DNA from: Gammaproteobacteria bacterium
GTDB taxonomy: Bacteria > Pseudomonadota > Gammaproteobacteria > Burkholderiales > Burkholderiaceae_D
DNA: 38,804 nucleotides
Assembly: GCA_903970185.1 (NCBI GenBank)
Contig: CAJCIC010000048.1
Location: forward strand, 1 to 38,804
Direction: 5' to 3'
Shown in pieces: positions 21,873 to 32,522 of the stretch (the first letter of the stretch is position 1; each line of letters opens with the position of its first letter). A model generated the notes under the pieces. The model saw only the letters and a list, made by a program, of their open reading frames with translations. It was not told the DNA's origin and ran no database searches. Made by a program: the position numbers and the translations under genes.

Positions 21873-22107
21873 TACTGCTCCTCTCGGGTTGGGTCTGAAG
21901 CACATGCTGTATCAGGAAAAACCGCTTCCTGGCACCCTTGGCGCATGGCTCGGGATTTGACTGCTCTGCGACCGTCGGCACCGCAACAGAAGACGGATGC
22001 TGCCGACACGCACTTGGAATCCATCGCCTAAGCCGCACATGGGTCATGTTGCGACCTTGCAGCCGCCCCTCTAAAGAGGCACAATATTTCAGGCGATTTA
22101 AGCCAAG
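21873..22107 (-). promoter_or_regulatory. long structured 5' leader of rpsB
   Basis: This is the transcribed part of the 346-bp gene-free gap between rpsB and map, about 235 nt if the promoter at 22114-22143 is used. Stems visible on the minus strand are at 22068-22079 (5 bp), 21974-22007 (7 perfect bp closing a 20-nt interior) and 21913-21931 (6 bp). In gammaproteobacteria S2 represses its own mRNA through the rpsB leader; a similar role here is inference. No open reading frame of interest was seen in it. Confidence 0.45.
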
Positions 22108-22113
22108 CCTCGG

Positions 22114-22143
22114 ATTATAGCGCGTGGCACCCAAGCCGCGCAA
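22114..22143 (-). promoter_or_regulatory. sigma-70 promoter of rpsB-tsf
   Basis: Minus-strand -10 TATAAT (22114-22119) and -35 TTGCGC (22138-22143) with an 18-bp spacer. The start would be near 22107. It is the only good promoter I see for the whole 15-kb cluster downstream. Confidence 0.65.
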
Positions 22144-22218
22144 GGTGGCCGCAAGGCGCCAATCTGGCTGTGACTTCACTGCCCTCGCGGCTTTTTCCAC
22201 CTTATTGGATCTTCAAGC

Positions 22219-23019
22219 GTGCCCCCGGTAATCAAAAGCCCGTCCGAAATCGAAAAAATGCGTGTCGCAGGCCGGCTCGCCGCAGAGGTTCTCGACTACA
22301 TCGCCCCGTTCGTCAAGAACGGCGTCACGACCGGCGAGATCGATCGGCTCTGCCACGAGTACATGGTCAATGTACAAGGCACGGTACCGGCCCCCCTGAA
22401 CTACGCTCCGTCAGGCTACACACCGTATCCGAAGTCGGTTTGCACCTCGGTCAACCATCAGGTCTGCCACGGCATTCCGGGCGAGAAAGTCCTGAAAAAC
22501 GGCGATATCCTGAATATCGACGTCACAGTCATCAAGGACGGGTTTCATGGCGACACGAGCCGCATGTTTCTCGTTGGCGAGACCTCGATCCAGGCCCGCC
22601 GCCTGTGCGAGATCACCTTCGAATGCATGTGGCTTGGCATTGCCCAGGTCAAACCCGGCGCGCACCTGGGTGACATCGGCCACGCGATCCAAAAGCACGC
22701 CGAAAAGAACGGATTCAGTGTCGTTCGCGAGTTCTGTGGCCACGGCATCGGCACGAAGTTTCACGAAGAACCGCAAGTTCTGCACTACGGTCGACCCGGT
22801 ACCCTTGACGAGCTCTTCCCGGGCATGATTTTCACGGTCGAGCCGATGATCAACGCCGGCCGACGCGAGATCCGCGAACTCGCCGATGGCTGGACCATCG
22901 TCACCAAGGACCATAGCCTGTCGGCGCAATGGGAGCACACCGTGCTTGTCACTGACGACGGCTTTGAAATCCTGACCCAGTCTTCAGGCACGCCAGCGAT
23001 GCCAAGTATCGCACCGTAG
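22219..23019 (+). CDS. map: methionine aminopeptidase, type I
   Basis: Removes the N-terminal methionine after deformylation; cytoplasmic metalloenzyme. The 266-residue protein carries all metal ligands: Asp101 (NIDVTV), Asp112 (FHGDTSRMF), His175 (CGHGIGTKFHEEP), Glu208 (FTVEPM) and Glu239 (WEHTVLVT). Substrate-binding His84 is in SVNHQVCHGIP. It starts with GTG at 22219 and lies divergent from rpsB, as in many proteobacteria. glnD follows 18 bp downstream. Confidence 0.97.
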   Translation: MPPVIKSPSEIEKMRVAGRLAAEVLDYIAPFVKNGVTTGEIDRLCHEYMVNVQGTVPAPLNYAPSGYTPYPKSVCTSVNHQVCHGIPGEKVLKNGDILNIDVTVIKDGFHGDTSRMFLVGETSIQARRLCEITFECMWLGIAQVKPGAHLGDIGHAIQKHAEKNGFSVVREFCGHGIGTKFHEEPQVLHYGRPGTLDELFPGMIFTVEPMINAGRREIRELADGWTIVTKDHSLSAQWEHTVLVTDDGFEILTQSSGTPAMPSIAP

Positions 23020-23037
23020 CTGATCCTCACAACGCGC

Positions 23038-25623
23038 ATGGCGGCCGTCGCATCCCCTGCCAGTCTCGCCCTCACCCGGCCGCTTCGGGCGACGCTCGCG
23101 CTTGCGCGCAATGCTGCCTTTGCCGACTACGCCACGGCCGGTGCGCCAGGGCCGTTGTTGCGCCGGCTTGCTGGCGCTGTCGATGAAGTCCTAAGGACGC
23201 TGTGGCGCGAACTCGACATGCCCACCGACAGCGCACTGATTGCGGTTGGCGGCTATGGCCGCGGCGAGCTCTTTCCTTACTCCGACGCCGACGTCCTGAT
23301 TCTTTTGGCAAGCCCGCCGACGGCGGCCTTGGAGGCCACCATCGGCACGCTCGTGACCCGGCTTTGGGACCTTGGCATTGACATCAGCCACAGCGTTCGG
23401 ACCGAGCCCGAATGCGTCGCAGAAGCGTCGCGCGACGTCACCATCCAGACCAGCCTGCTTGAGGCACGCTGGATCGTCGGCAGCAAGAAGCGCTTTGAAA
23501 ATCTCAGGCGCGCGGTCACCGAGCATCTCGACATCAAGCTGTTCTTTCGCGCCAAGCTGCTTGAACTCAGCCAGCGTCATGCCAAGTACCAGGACACGCC
23601 CTTTGCACTTGAACCGAACTGCAAGGAGAGTCCGGGCGGCCTGCGTGATCTTCAGGTCATCCTGTGGATCTCGCGGGCTGCGCGCCTTGGCAATTCGTGG
23701 GCACAACTTGCAAGACGCGGTCTGTTAACTCCGCTCGAGGCGCGCCTGCTCCAGCGCAACGAGCAATTGCTCAAGCGCTTGCGCATCACCTTGCACCTGA
23801 TTGCCAGGCGTCGCGAAGACCGTCTCGTGTTCGACATCCAGCAGGCGCTGGCAGAGGCATTGCATATTGGCGCCACGCCCGATCGGCGCGCGAGCGAAGC
23901 GCTCATGCAGCGCTACTATCGCGCCGCAAAGACCGTGACGCAGCTCAATGTCATCGTGCTGCAGAACATCGAAAGTCTGCTCTTTGAGGAGAACCCTCTG
24001 AAGGTGCCGATCAATGCGCGCTTCCAGGCACAAGGAGCGCTCCTTGACATCGTCGATGATAAGGTCATCACGCGCGAACCCAAGGCGCTGCTCGAAGCCT
24101 TCTACCTGATGCAGTTGCACCCCGAATTAAAGGGCATGAGTGCGCGCACGCTGCGCGCCATCTGGCACGGCAGGACCTTGATCGACGCGGATTTTCGCGC
24201 CGACCCGGCCAATCGGGCGATGTTCCTCGAAATCCTGAAGCAGCCGCGCGGCATCGTCCACGAATTAAGGCGCATGAACCAGTTGTCGGTCCTTGGACGC
24301 TATCTGCCGGTGTTTCGCCGCATCATCGGCCAGATGCAGCACGACCTGTATCACGTCTACACGGTCGATCAGCACATCCTCATGGTGGTGCGCAATCTGC
24401 GCCGCTTCACGATGCCCGAGTTTGCCCACGAGTACCCGCTGTGCTCGCGCCTTGTCGCCGATTTCGAACGCCACTGGGTGCTTTATGTCGCGGCGCTGTT
24501 TCATGACATTGCCAAGGGCCGCGGTGGCGACCATTCCGAGCTCGGCGCGATGGAAGCCGCGCGCTTTTGCCGTGACCATGGCTTGTCAGGCGAAGATGAA
24601 AGCCTGGTTGTGTTTCTGGTCAAGCACCACCTGGCGCTGTCGCGCACCGCGCAAAAGGAGGATCTGTCCGATCCCAAGGTGATCAACACCTTCGCCGCCC
24701 TGGTTGGCACCGAGCGCAGGCTAAAGGCGCTTTATGTGCTGACCGTGGCCGATGTTCGCGGCACAAGCCCGAAGGTTTGGAATGCCTGGAAAGGCAAACT
24801 GATCGAGGATCTGTATTTCAACGCCTTGCGCGCCCTCGGGGGGAAAACGGCGGTGCCGCATGCCGATCTCGCCGAGCGCCAGGAACGCGCCGCCAAGATC
24901 CTGGCCCTTTACGATTTCGACATGACGCGCGCCGAGGCTTTCTGGGAGCAACTCGATCTGGCCTGGTTCATGCGCCATGACGCGCGCGACATCGCCTGGA
25001 TCACGCGCGCCTTTGCGCTTGCCATTGATGCTCCCGATCCGCGCGTGCGTGCCCGCCTGTCGCCGCTTGGTGAAGGACTGCAAGTGGCGGTGTACTGTGT
25101 CGACCAGCCTGACCTCCTCGCCCGCATCTGCGAATTCTTCGAGCACCAGCGCATGGTGGTGCTTGACGCGCGCGTGCACACGACGCGCCGCCCGATGGGC
25201 AACAACTACGCACTTGACACGTTCCACGTTATCGATAACAGCCTGACGCACGAGCGCGACCGCTTGCAACGCCTGCAGCGCGAGCTCGCCGAGCACATCC
25301 GGCGCGCGCTGCCGCTGTCGGCGCCAAAGAAGGGTCGGCTGTCCCGGCAATCGCAAAACTTTCCGATCCTGCCCACAGTCGATTTGCGCTCCGACGAGCG
25401 CGGCCAGCACTTTTTGCTGACGCTGTCTGCCGCCGATCGCGCCGGGCTGCTGTTTGCCATCCTCAAGGTACTGGCTGCCCATCGCGTGAATGTCCGCAGC
25501 GCCAAGATCACGACGCTTGGCGAGCGCGTCGAAGACTTTTTTCTGGTCGATGCCGGAGACCTCTCCGACACGCGCCTGCAGTTGCAGCTCGAGACCGAAC
25601 TGCTCTCGACCCTGTCGGTCTGA
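23038..25623 (+). CDS. glnD: PII uridylyltransferase/uridylyl-removing enzyme
   Basis: Nitrogen sensor that uridylylates PII proteins when glutamine is low and removes UMP when it is high. The 861-residue protein has the nucleotidyltransferase motif GGYGRGELFPYSDAD at 71-85, and the HD hydrolase domain with HDIAKGRGGDHSELG (His489-Asp490). Two C-terminal ACT domains sense glutamine (about 681-755 and 791-860, each opening near QPDLLARICEFF or RAGLLFAILKVL). It follows map by 18 bp and ends one base before the pseudouridine synthase gene, so the three probably form an operon. Confidence 0.97.
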   Translation: MAAVASPASLALTRPLRATLALARNAAFADYATAGAPGPLLRRLAGAVDEVLRTLWRELDMPTDSALIAVGGYGRGELFPYSDADVLILLASPPTAALEATIGTLVTRLWDLGIDISHSVRTEPECVAEASRDVTIQTSLLEARWIVGSKKRFENLRRAVTEHLDIKLFFRAKLLELSQRHAKYQDTPFALEPNCKESPGGLRDLQVILWISRAARLGNSWAQLARRGLLTPLEARLLQRNEQLLKRLRITLHLIARRREDRLVFDIQQALAEALHIGATPDRRASEALMQRYYRAAKTVTQLNVIVLQNIESLLFEENPLKVPINARFQAQGALLDIVDDKVITREPKALLEAFYLMQLHPELKGMSARTLRAIWHGRTLIDADFRADPANRAMFLEILKQPRGIVHELRRMNQLSVLGRYLPVFRRIIGQMQHDLYHVYTVDQHILMVVRNLRRFTMPEFAHEYPLCSRLVADFERHWVLYVAALFHDIAKGRGGDHSELGAMEAARFCRDHGLSGEDESLVVFLVKHHLALSRTAQKEDLSDPKVINTFAALVGTERRLKALYVLTVADVRGTSPKVWNAWKGKLIEDLYFNALRALGGKTAVPHADLAERQERAAKILALYDFDMTRAEAFWEQLDLAWFMRHDARDIAWITRAFALAIDAPDPRVRARLSPLGEGLQVAVYCVDQPDLLARICEFFEHQRMVVLDARVHTTRRPMGNNYALDTFHVIDNSLTHERDRLQRLQRELAEHIRRALPLSAPKKGRLSRQSQNFPILPTVDLRSDERGQHFLLTLSAADRAGLLFAILKVLAAHRVNVRSAKITTLGERVEDFFLVDAGDLSDTRLQLQLETELLSTLSV

Positions 25624-25624
25624 C

Positions 25625-26362
25625 ATGGAAATGCGACTGTCAAAGCGCATGGCCGAACTTGGCCTCTGCTCGCGCCGCGAGGCTGACGAATGGATCTCGC
25701 GCGGCTGGGTCTTCGTCGATGGCACGCGCGTCGACGTGCTTGGCACCAAGGTCAGCGAAGGCCAGAAAGTTTCCATCGACGATCGCGCCCGCTCGGCCCA
25801 GAAAGAACGCGTCACGATCCTCTTGCACAAGCCGATCGGTTACGTCTCGGCCCAGGCCGAAGACGGCCATCAGCCCGCGGTGAAGCTGTTTGTCGCCGAG
25901 AACCGCTTTCACGCCGATCACAGCACGACGCGTTTCTCGCCGGCACAGAAGGTCGGCTTGGCACCTGCCGGCCGCCTTGACATCGATTCGACCGGACTTC
26001 TGGTGCTGACCCAGGACGGACGCATCGCCCGCCTTCTGATCGGTGCTGATTCGCCCGTCGACAAGGAATACCTGGTGCGTATCGAAGGCACGCCTGACGC
26101 GCGCGCACTCGCGCTTTTGCGTCACGGCTTGTCGCTTGATGGCGAGCCGCTGCGTCCGGCAGGAGTCGATCAACTCGAGCCGGGCCAGCTGCGTTTCGTG
26201 CTGCGTGAGGGGAAAAAACGTCAGATCCGACGCATGTGCGAAGCCGTCGGCCTTCGCGTCGTGGCCCTCAAGCGCGTGCGCATCGGTGGCGTCAAGCTCG
26301 GCCCGCTACCGCCGGGAAAGTGGCGCTACCTGCTGCCAGGCGAGCGCTTTGTGCGGGGCTAG
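25625..26362 (+). CDS. RluF-like rRNA pseudouridine synthase
   Basis: Predicted RsuA/RluB-family synthase that isomerises uridine in RNA. The 245-residue protein has an N-terminal S4 RNA-binding domain (LSKRMAELGLCSRREADEWI to about 60). The catalytic motif is GRLDIDSTGLLVLTQDG with Asp119, and KEYLVRIEG and GKKRQIRRMCEAVGLRV follow. The C-terminal pattern and short length are closest to RluF, but RluB or another member cannot be excluded. The frame is open 45 codons upstream inside glnD; ATG 25625 fits the S4 start and lies one base after the glnD stop. Its stop codon overlaps the stop of a convergent deformylase remnant. Confidence 0.88.
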   Translation: MEMRLSKRMAELGLCSRREADEWISRGWVFVDGTRVDVLGTKVSEGQKVSIDDRARSAQKERVTILLHKPIGYVSAQAEDGHQPAVKLFVAENRFHADHSTTRFSPAQKVGLAPAGRLDIDSTGLLVLTQDGRIARLLIGADSPVDKEYLVRIEGTPDARALALLRHGLSLDGEPLRPAGVDQLEPGQLRFVLREGKKRQIRRMCEAVGLRVVALKRVRIGGVKLGPLPPGKWRYLLPGERFVRG

Positions 26363-26444
26363 TCGTCGGCGATGTCCTGTCCCGGAAAGAGTTCTTCGAC
26401 AAAGCCGAATTGCGTCATGTCCTCGATGCGCATGGGATAGAGGA
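26359..26444 (-). pseudogene. 3' remnant of a second peptide deformylase gene
   Basis: The minus-strand frame reads [19 protein letters not shown] and then PGQDIADD before a stop. This parallels the end of the complete deformylase at 27208-27735 ([19 protein letters not shown] and then FSQVDDD). Homology stops abruptly at 26444; the zinc-binding HECDH, the EGCLS and the GAGLAAPQ motifs are all missing upstream. Only about 27 codons survive. The tail has diverged from the intact copy, so the duplication is not recent. It looks like a paralogue or the original copy cut away by a deletion or insertion. Confidence 0.75.
26429..26444. repeat. 16-bp direct repeat, copy 1
   Basis: The sequence cgcatgggatagagga is identical at 27275-27290. 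It encodes part of the deformylase LYPMR region and marks the edge where homology between the two deformylase sequences ends. Confidence 0.85.
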
Positions 26445-26494
26445 CTTCCCCTATGAGCGTCGTAAGAAATAGACTGAGCCACGGGGTCGGTTTT

Positions 26495-26509
26495 GTTGGG
26501 TTTCCCAAC
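26495..26509. repeat. short perfect inverted repeat
   Basis: GTTGGG, a 3-base TTT centre, then CCCAAC. It lies 50 bp from the deformylase breakpoint. There is no T run, so it is not a terminator. It resembles in style the palindromic intergenic repeats of proteobacteria, but only one copy was noticed here. Confidence 0.4.
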
Positions 26510-26607
26510 GACTCCAGCTTTCTTCCGCACTGGGTCTTGACGATGGTCTTGACATCGCCAGCCCCCCTAACACCCCGATCCAATGGCGCCGATTGCGAGC
26601 ACGTTTA

Positions 26608-26757
26608 CTAGAATTGTGAGAACGGTCCACCTTTTCCTTGCCCATAGGCATCTGCCGAAGACTCGAACGGATTCGACGCTGAAAATCCCCCGAATAGAAA
26701 ATAAAGCGGAAGAAAGAACAGGCCAAGCGTCTGATACTGATTTGAGGGGAACCGGCG
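26608..26757 (-). pseudogene. possible remnant of a small membrane protein gene
   Basis: A 49-codon open stretch between two stops reads RRFPSNQYQTLGLFFLPLYF and then LFGGFSASNPFES, ending GGPFSQF. It has a strong single hydrophobic segment and a Gly/Ser-rich polar tail, but no usual start codon. It could be the end of a decayed gene or chance. Function unknown. Confidence 0.2.
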
Positions 26758-26807
26758 CTACGCGGATGCTTCCGGTGGCCATGGAGAAGCTAAATAAGTT
26801 AAATGCA

Positions 26808-27089
26808 CTACTCAATGTTTCTTTTTCCGTCTTCCCTGCTCAGTTCCCCGGCAAGTGCCACCACGCCCACAATCGCAAAGAGAATAAAGTGCATGGATGC
26901 GAGCACGCCAACCGTTAACGATGCTGCAGCCCAATAAATTATATGCAAAGGCAAGTAGCCATAAACAGCCATTGAAACAATCCCGCATAGAGACAACATA
27001 CGTGGCCAACGCCGAATTCGAGAATAGATGAAAAGAAACAACCCGGCTCCCACTGGCAGGGCAATCACAATAAATATCACAGTTTTCAT
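26808..27089 (-). CDS. hypothetical three-helix membrane protein
   Basis: Unrecognised 93-residue protein. It has three hydrophobic segments at about 3-22 (TVIFIVIALPVGAGLFLFIY), 33-55 and 60-83, a basic loop SRIRRWPR after the first, and a charged tail GELSREDGKRNIE. This suggests a small inner-membrane protein. The ATG at 27089 follows AAGG by 4 nt; a GTG five codons earlier is possible. It lies in the lower-GC island, 118 bp downstream of def on the same strand, with no homologous neighbour. Size and setting would fit an immunity-type or orphan accessory protein, but nothing in the sequence proves that. Confidence 0.5.
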   Translation of the reverse strand: MKTVIFIVIALPVGAGLFLFIYSRIRRWPRMLSLCGIVSMAVYGYLPLHIIYWAAASLTVGVLASMHFILFAIVGVVALAGELSREDGKRNIE

Positions 27090-27207
27090 TGCGCCTTTGG
27101 ACACCCCGTACCAGCCACCATGTCGATTCCCGACAAGATAGTGCTCGCGATGTTAAGCGAAAGCCCCGTCGCGGACATCGTCCGATATGCCGGCACTGTA
27201 AAAACTC

Positions 27208-27735
27208 TTAATCATCATCTACTTGCGAGAATCCAAGTGCTTCAGTGAACCCGAACGAACGAAGGTCCTCAATTCGCATGGGATAGAGGATGCCATCGAG
27301 GTGATCGCACTCGTGCTGCACTACGCGGGCGTGCCAGCCTTTGGCCTCACGATCGATGATCCGGCCCGATGGATCGAATCCCCGGTAGCGAATGGCAAGT
27401 GCGCGAGCAACGACACCGCGCATGCCAGGCACCGACAGGCAGCCTTCCCATGCGCGCTCGGTCTCAGACGTCAATAGTTCGATGGTTGGATTGATGAGAA
27501 CCGTGGCCGGCACGGGTTCGATGTCCGCCCGCGCGCCGCTCGCCTCGTAGCCGAAGATGACCAGGCGCAAATCGACGCCGATCTGGGGCGCGGCCAAACC
27601 TGCGCCATGGGCGTGATGCATGGTTTCGAACATGTCAGCGACAAGCGCGTGCAACTCGGGCGTATCGAATTCGGTCACGGGCTTGGCGATGCGCAAGAGC
27701 CGCTCGTCACCCATGCGCAGGATCGGATGAATCAC
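27208..27735 (-). CDS. def: peptide deformylase
   Basis: Removes the formyl group from nascent proteins before methionine aminopeptidase acts. The 175-residue metalloenzyme has all three motifs: [10 protein letters not shown] at 44-53, EGCLSVPG with the metal ligand Cys99, and QHECDHLDG with His141, Glu142 and His145. The ATG overlaps the mtnP stop by 4 bp. It is the last recognisable gene of the smc operon. Its 3' end is partly repeated in the remnant about 850 bp downstream. Confidence 0.96.
   Translation of the reverse strand: MIHPILRMGDERLLRIAKPVTEFDTPELHALVADMFETMHHAHGAGLAAPQIGVDLRLVIFGYEASGARADIEPVPATVLINPTIELLTSETERAWEGCLSVPGMRGVVARALAIRYRGFDPSGRIIDREAKGWHARVVQHECDHLDGILYPMRIEDLRSFGFTEALGFSQVDDD
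27275..27290. repeat. 16-bp direct repeat, copy 2
   Basis: Second copy of cgcatgggatagagga (copy 1 at 26429-26444), here inside the intact def gene and in the same orientation. The copies are 846 bp apart. Confidence 0.85.
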
Positions 27736-28483
27736 AGCGCACCTCCCCTTTGCTTGAGAAATCCCATGACAATCGCCCGCACCCGCTGCATGGTCGAATC
27801 AAGCGTCAAGGCAATATCTGCGACCGATATCTCGGTCAGCGAGTCCTTGCGGCCGGCGGCATAGTTGACGACGACCGCAAGCGCAGCATAGGGGATGGCC
27901 ACTTCGCGCGCGAGCGCAGCCTCGGGCATAAGGGTCATGCCCACCACGTGCGCGCCATCACGTGCGAGCCTTTCGATCTCCGCCGCGGTCTCAAGACGCG
28001 GCCCCTGGGTGCAGGCGTAGGTCGCGCCGTCGGTCAGCGTCTCACCGCAGTGATGACAGCCCGCCTTGAGGCGCAAGCGCAGGTCGCGATCAAAAGGTAT
28101 GGTGAAATCGATATGGGTGACGGGCATGTCCGGAGAATCAAAGTAGCTCGAGGCGCGTCCCCAGGTGTAATCGATGATCTGGTCAAGCAGGACGATGCTG
28201 CCGGGGGCAAGGTCGTCGCGGATGGCACCGACCGAGGCGACACTGACGATTTCGGTCGCACCGACCTTGTGCAAGGCCCAGACGTTGGCGCGATAATTGA
28301 TGTCGTGCGGCGGCAGCGTGTGGCCATAGCCATGGCGCGGCAGGAACACCACGTCAGCGCCGTTCAAGGTGCCAAAGGTCAGCGGTCCCGACGGCTCGCC
28401 ATAGGGCGTGCGCACAATCTCGCGCCGGATCAGCTCAAGTTCGGCAAAGTTCGTAAAGCCGCTGCCGCCAACGATGGCGACGC

Positions 28484-28487
<4 letters not shown>
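27732..28487 (-). CDS. mtnP: methylthio-nucleoside phosphorylase (MTIP-like)
   Basis: Purine nucleoside phosphorylase-family enzyme that cleaves a methylthio-nucleoside with phosphate, recycling the by-product of polyamine synthesis. The 251-residue protein has [29 protein letters not shown], the phosphate-site run [25 protein letters not shown] and VGMTLMPEA. The base-binding position reads VVNYAAG with Asn208 where adenine-specific enzymes have Asp. This suggests a 6-oxopurine substrate, that is S-methyl-5'-thioinosine phosphorylase rather than MTA phosphorylase. The GTG start at 28487 overlaps the galU stop (GTGA); the frame is open 33 codons further but inside galU. Confidence 0.88.

Positions 28488-32518
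<4,031 letters not shown>

Positions 32519-32522
<4 letters not shown>

Larger units (their letters stand above)
26445..26807. other. gene-poor, lower-GC stretch
   Basis: I see no convincing gene between the deformylase remnant and the small membrane protein gene. A hand count over 26641-27060 gives about 50 percent GC, against about 62 percent in neighbouring coding DNA. Open frames here begin with TTG or lack family features. The stretch includes a short perfect inverted repeat and a hydrophobic open stretch, listed separately. Probably decayed foreign or rearranged DNA. Confidence 0.5.

Noticed and set aside
24721..25830. Minus-strand frame of 369 codons across glnD and the rluF-like gene
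   Set aside because: Antisense to two well-supported genes and without recognisable motifs.
26359..26583. 74-codon frame reading through the deformylase tail
   Set aside because: Only the last 27 codons resemble deformylase; the start is a TTG without ribosome site, so it is treated as a pseudogene fragment rather than a gene.
26567..26815. Minus-strand 82-codon frame with hydrophobic end
   Set aside because: TTG start overlapping the stop of the previous gene and no similarity recognised; kept only as part of the possible decayed remnant.
26583..26918. Plus-strand 111-codon frame in the low-GC island
   Set aside because: No ribosome site, no hydrophobic or domain pattern, and it overlaps the better-supported minus-strand membrane gene.
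27178..27192. Small stem (CGGAC and GTCCG) after def considered as a terminator
   Set aside because: Only 5 bp and no T run on the minus strand.
26445..27207. Possible insertion sequence in the deformylase scar
   Set aside because: No transposase motif and no terminal inverted repeats were seen; the 16-bp repeat is deformylase coding sequence, too long for a usual target duplication.
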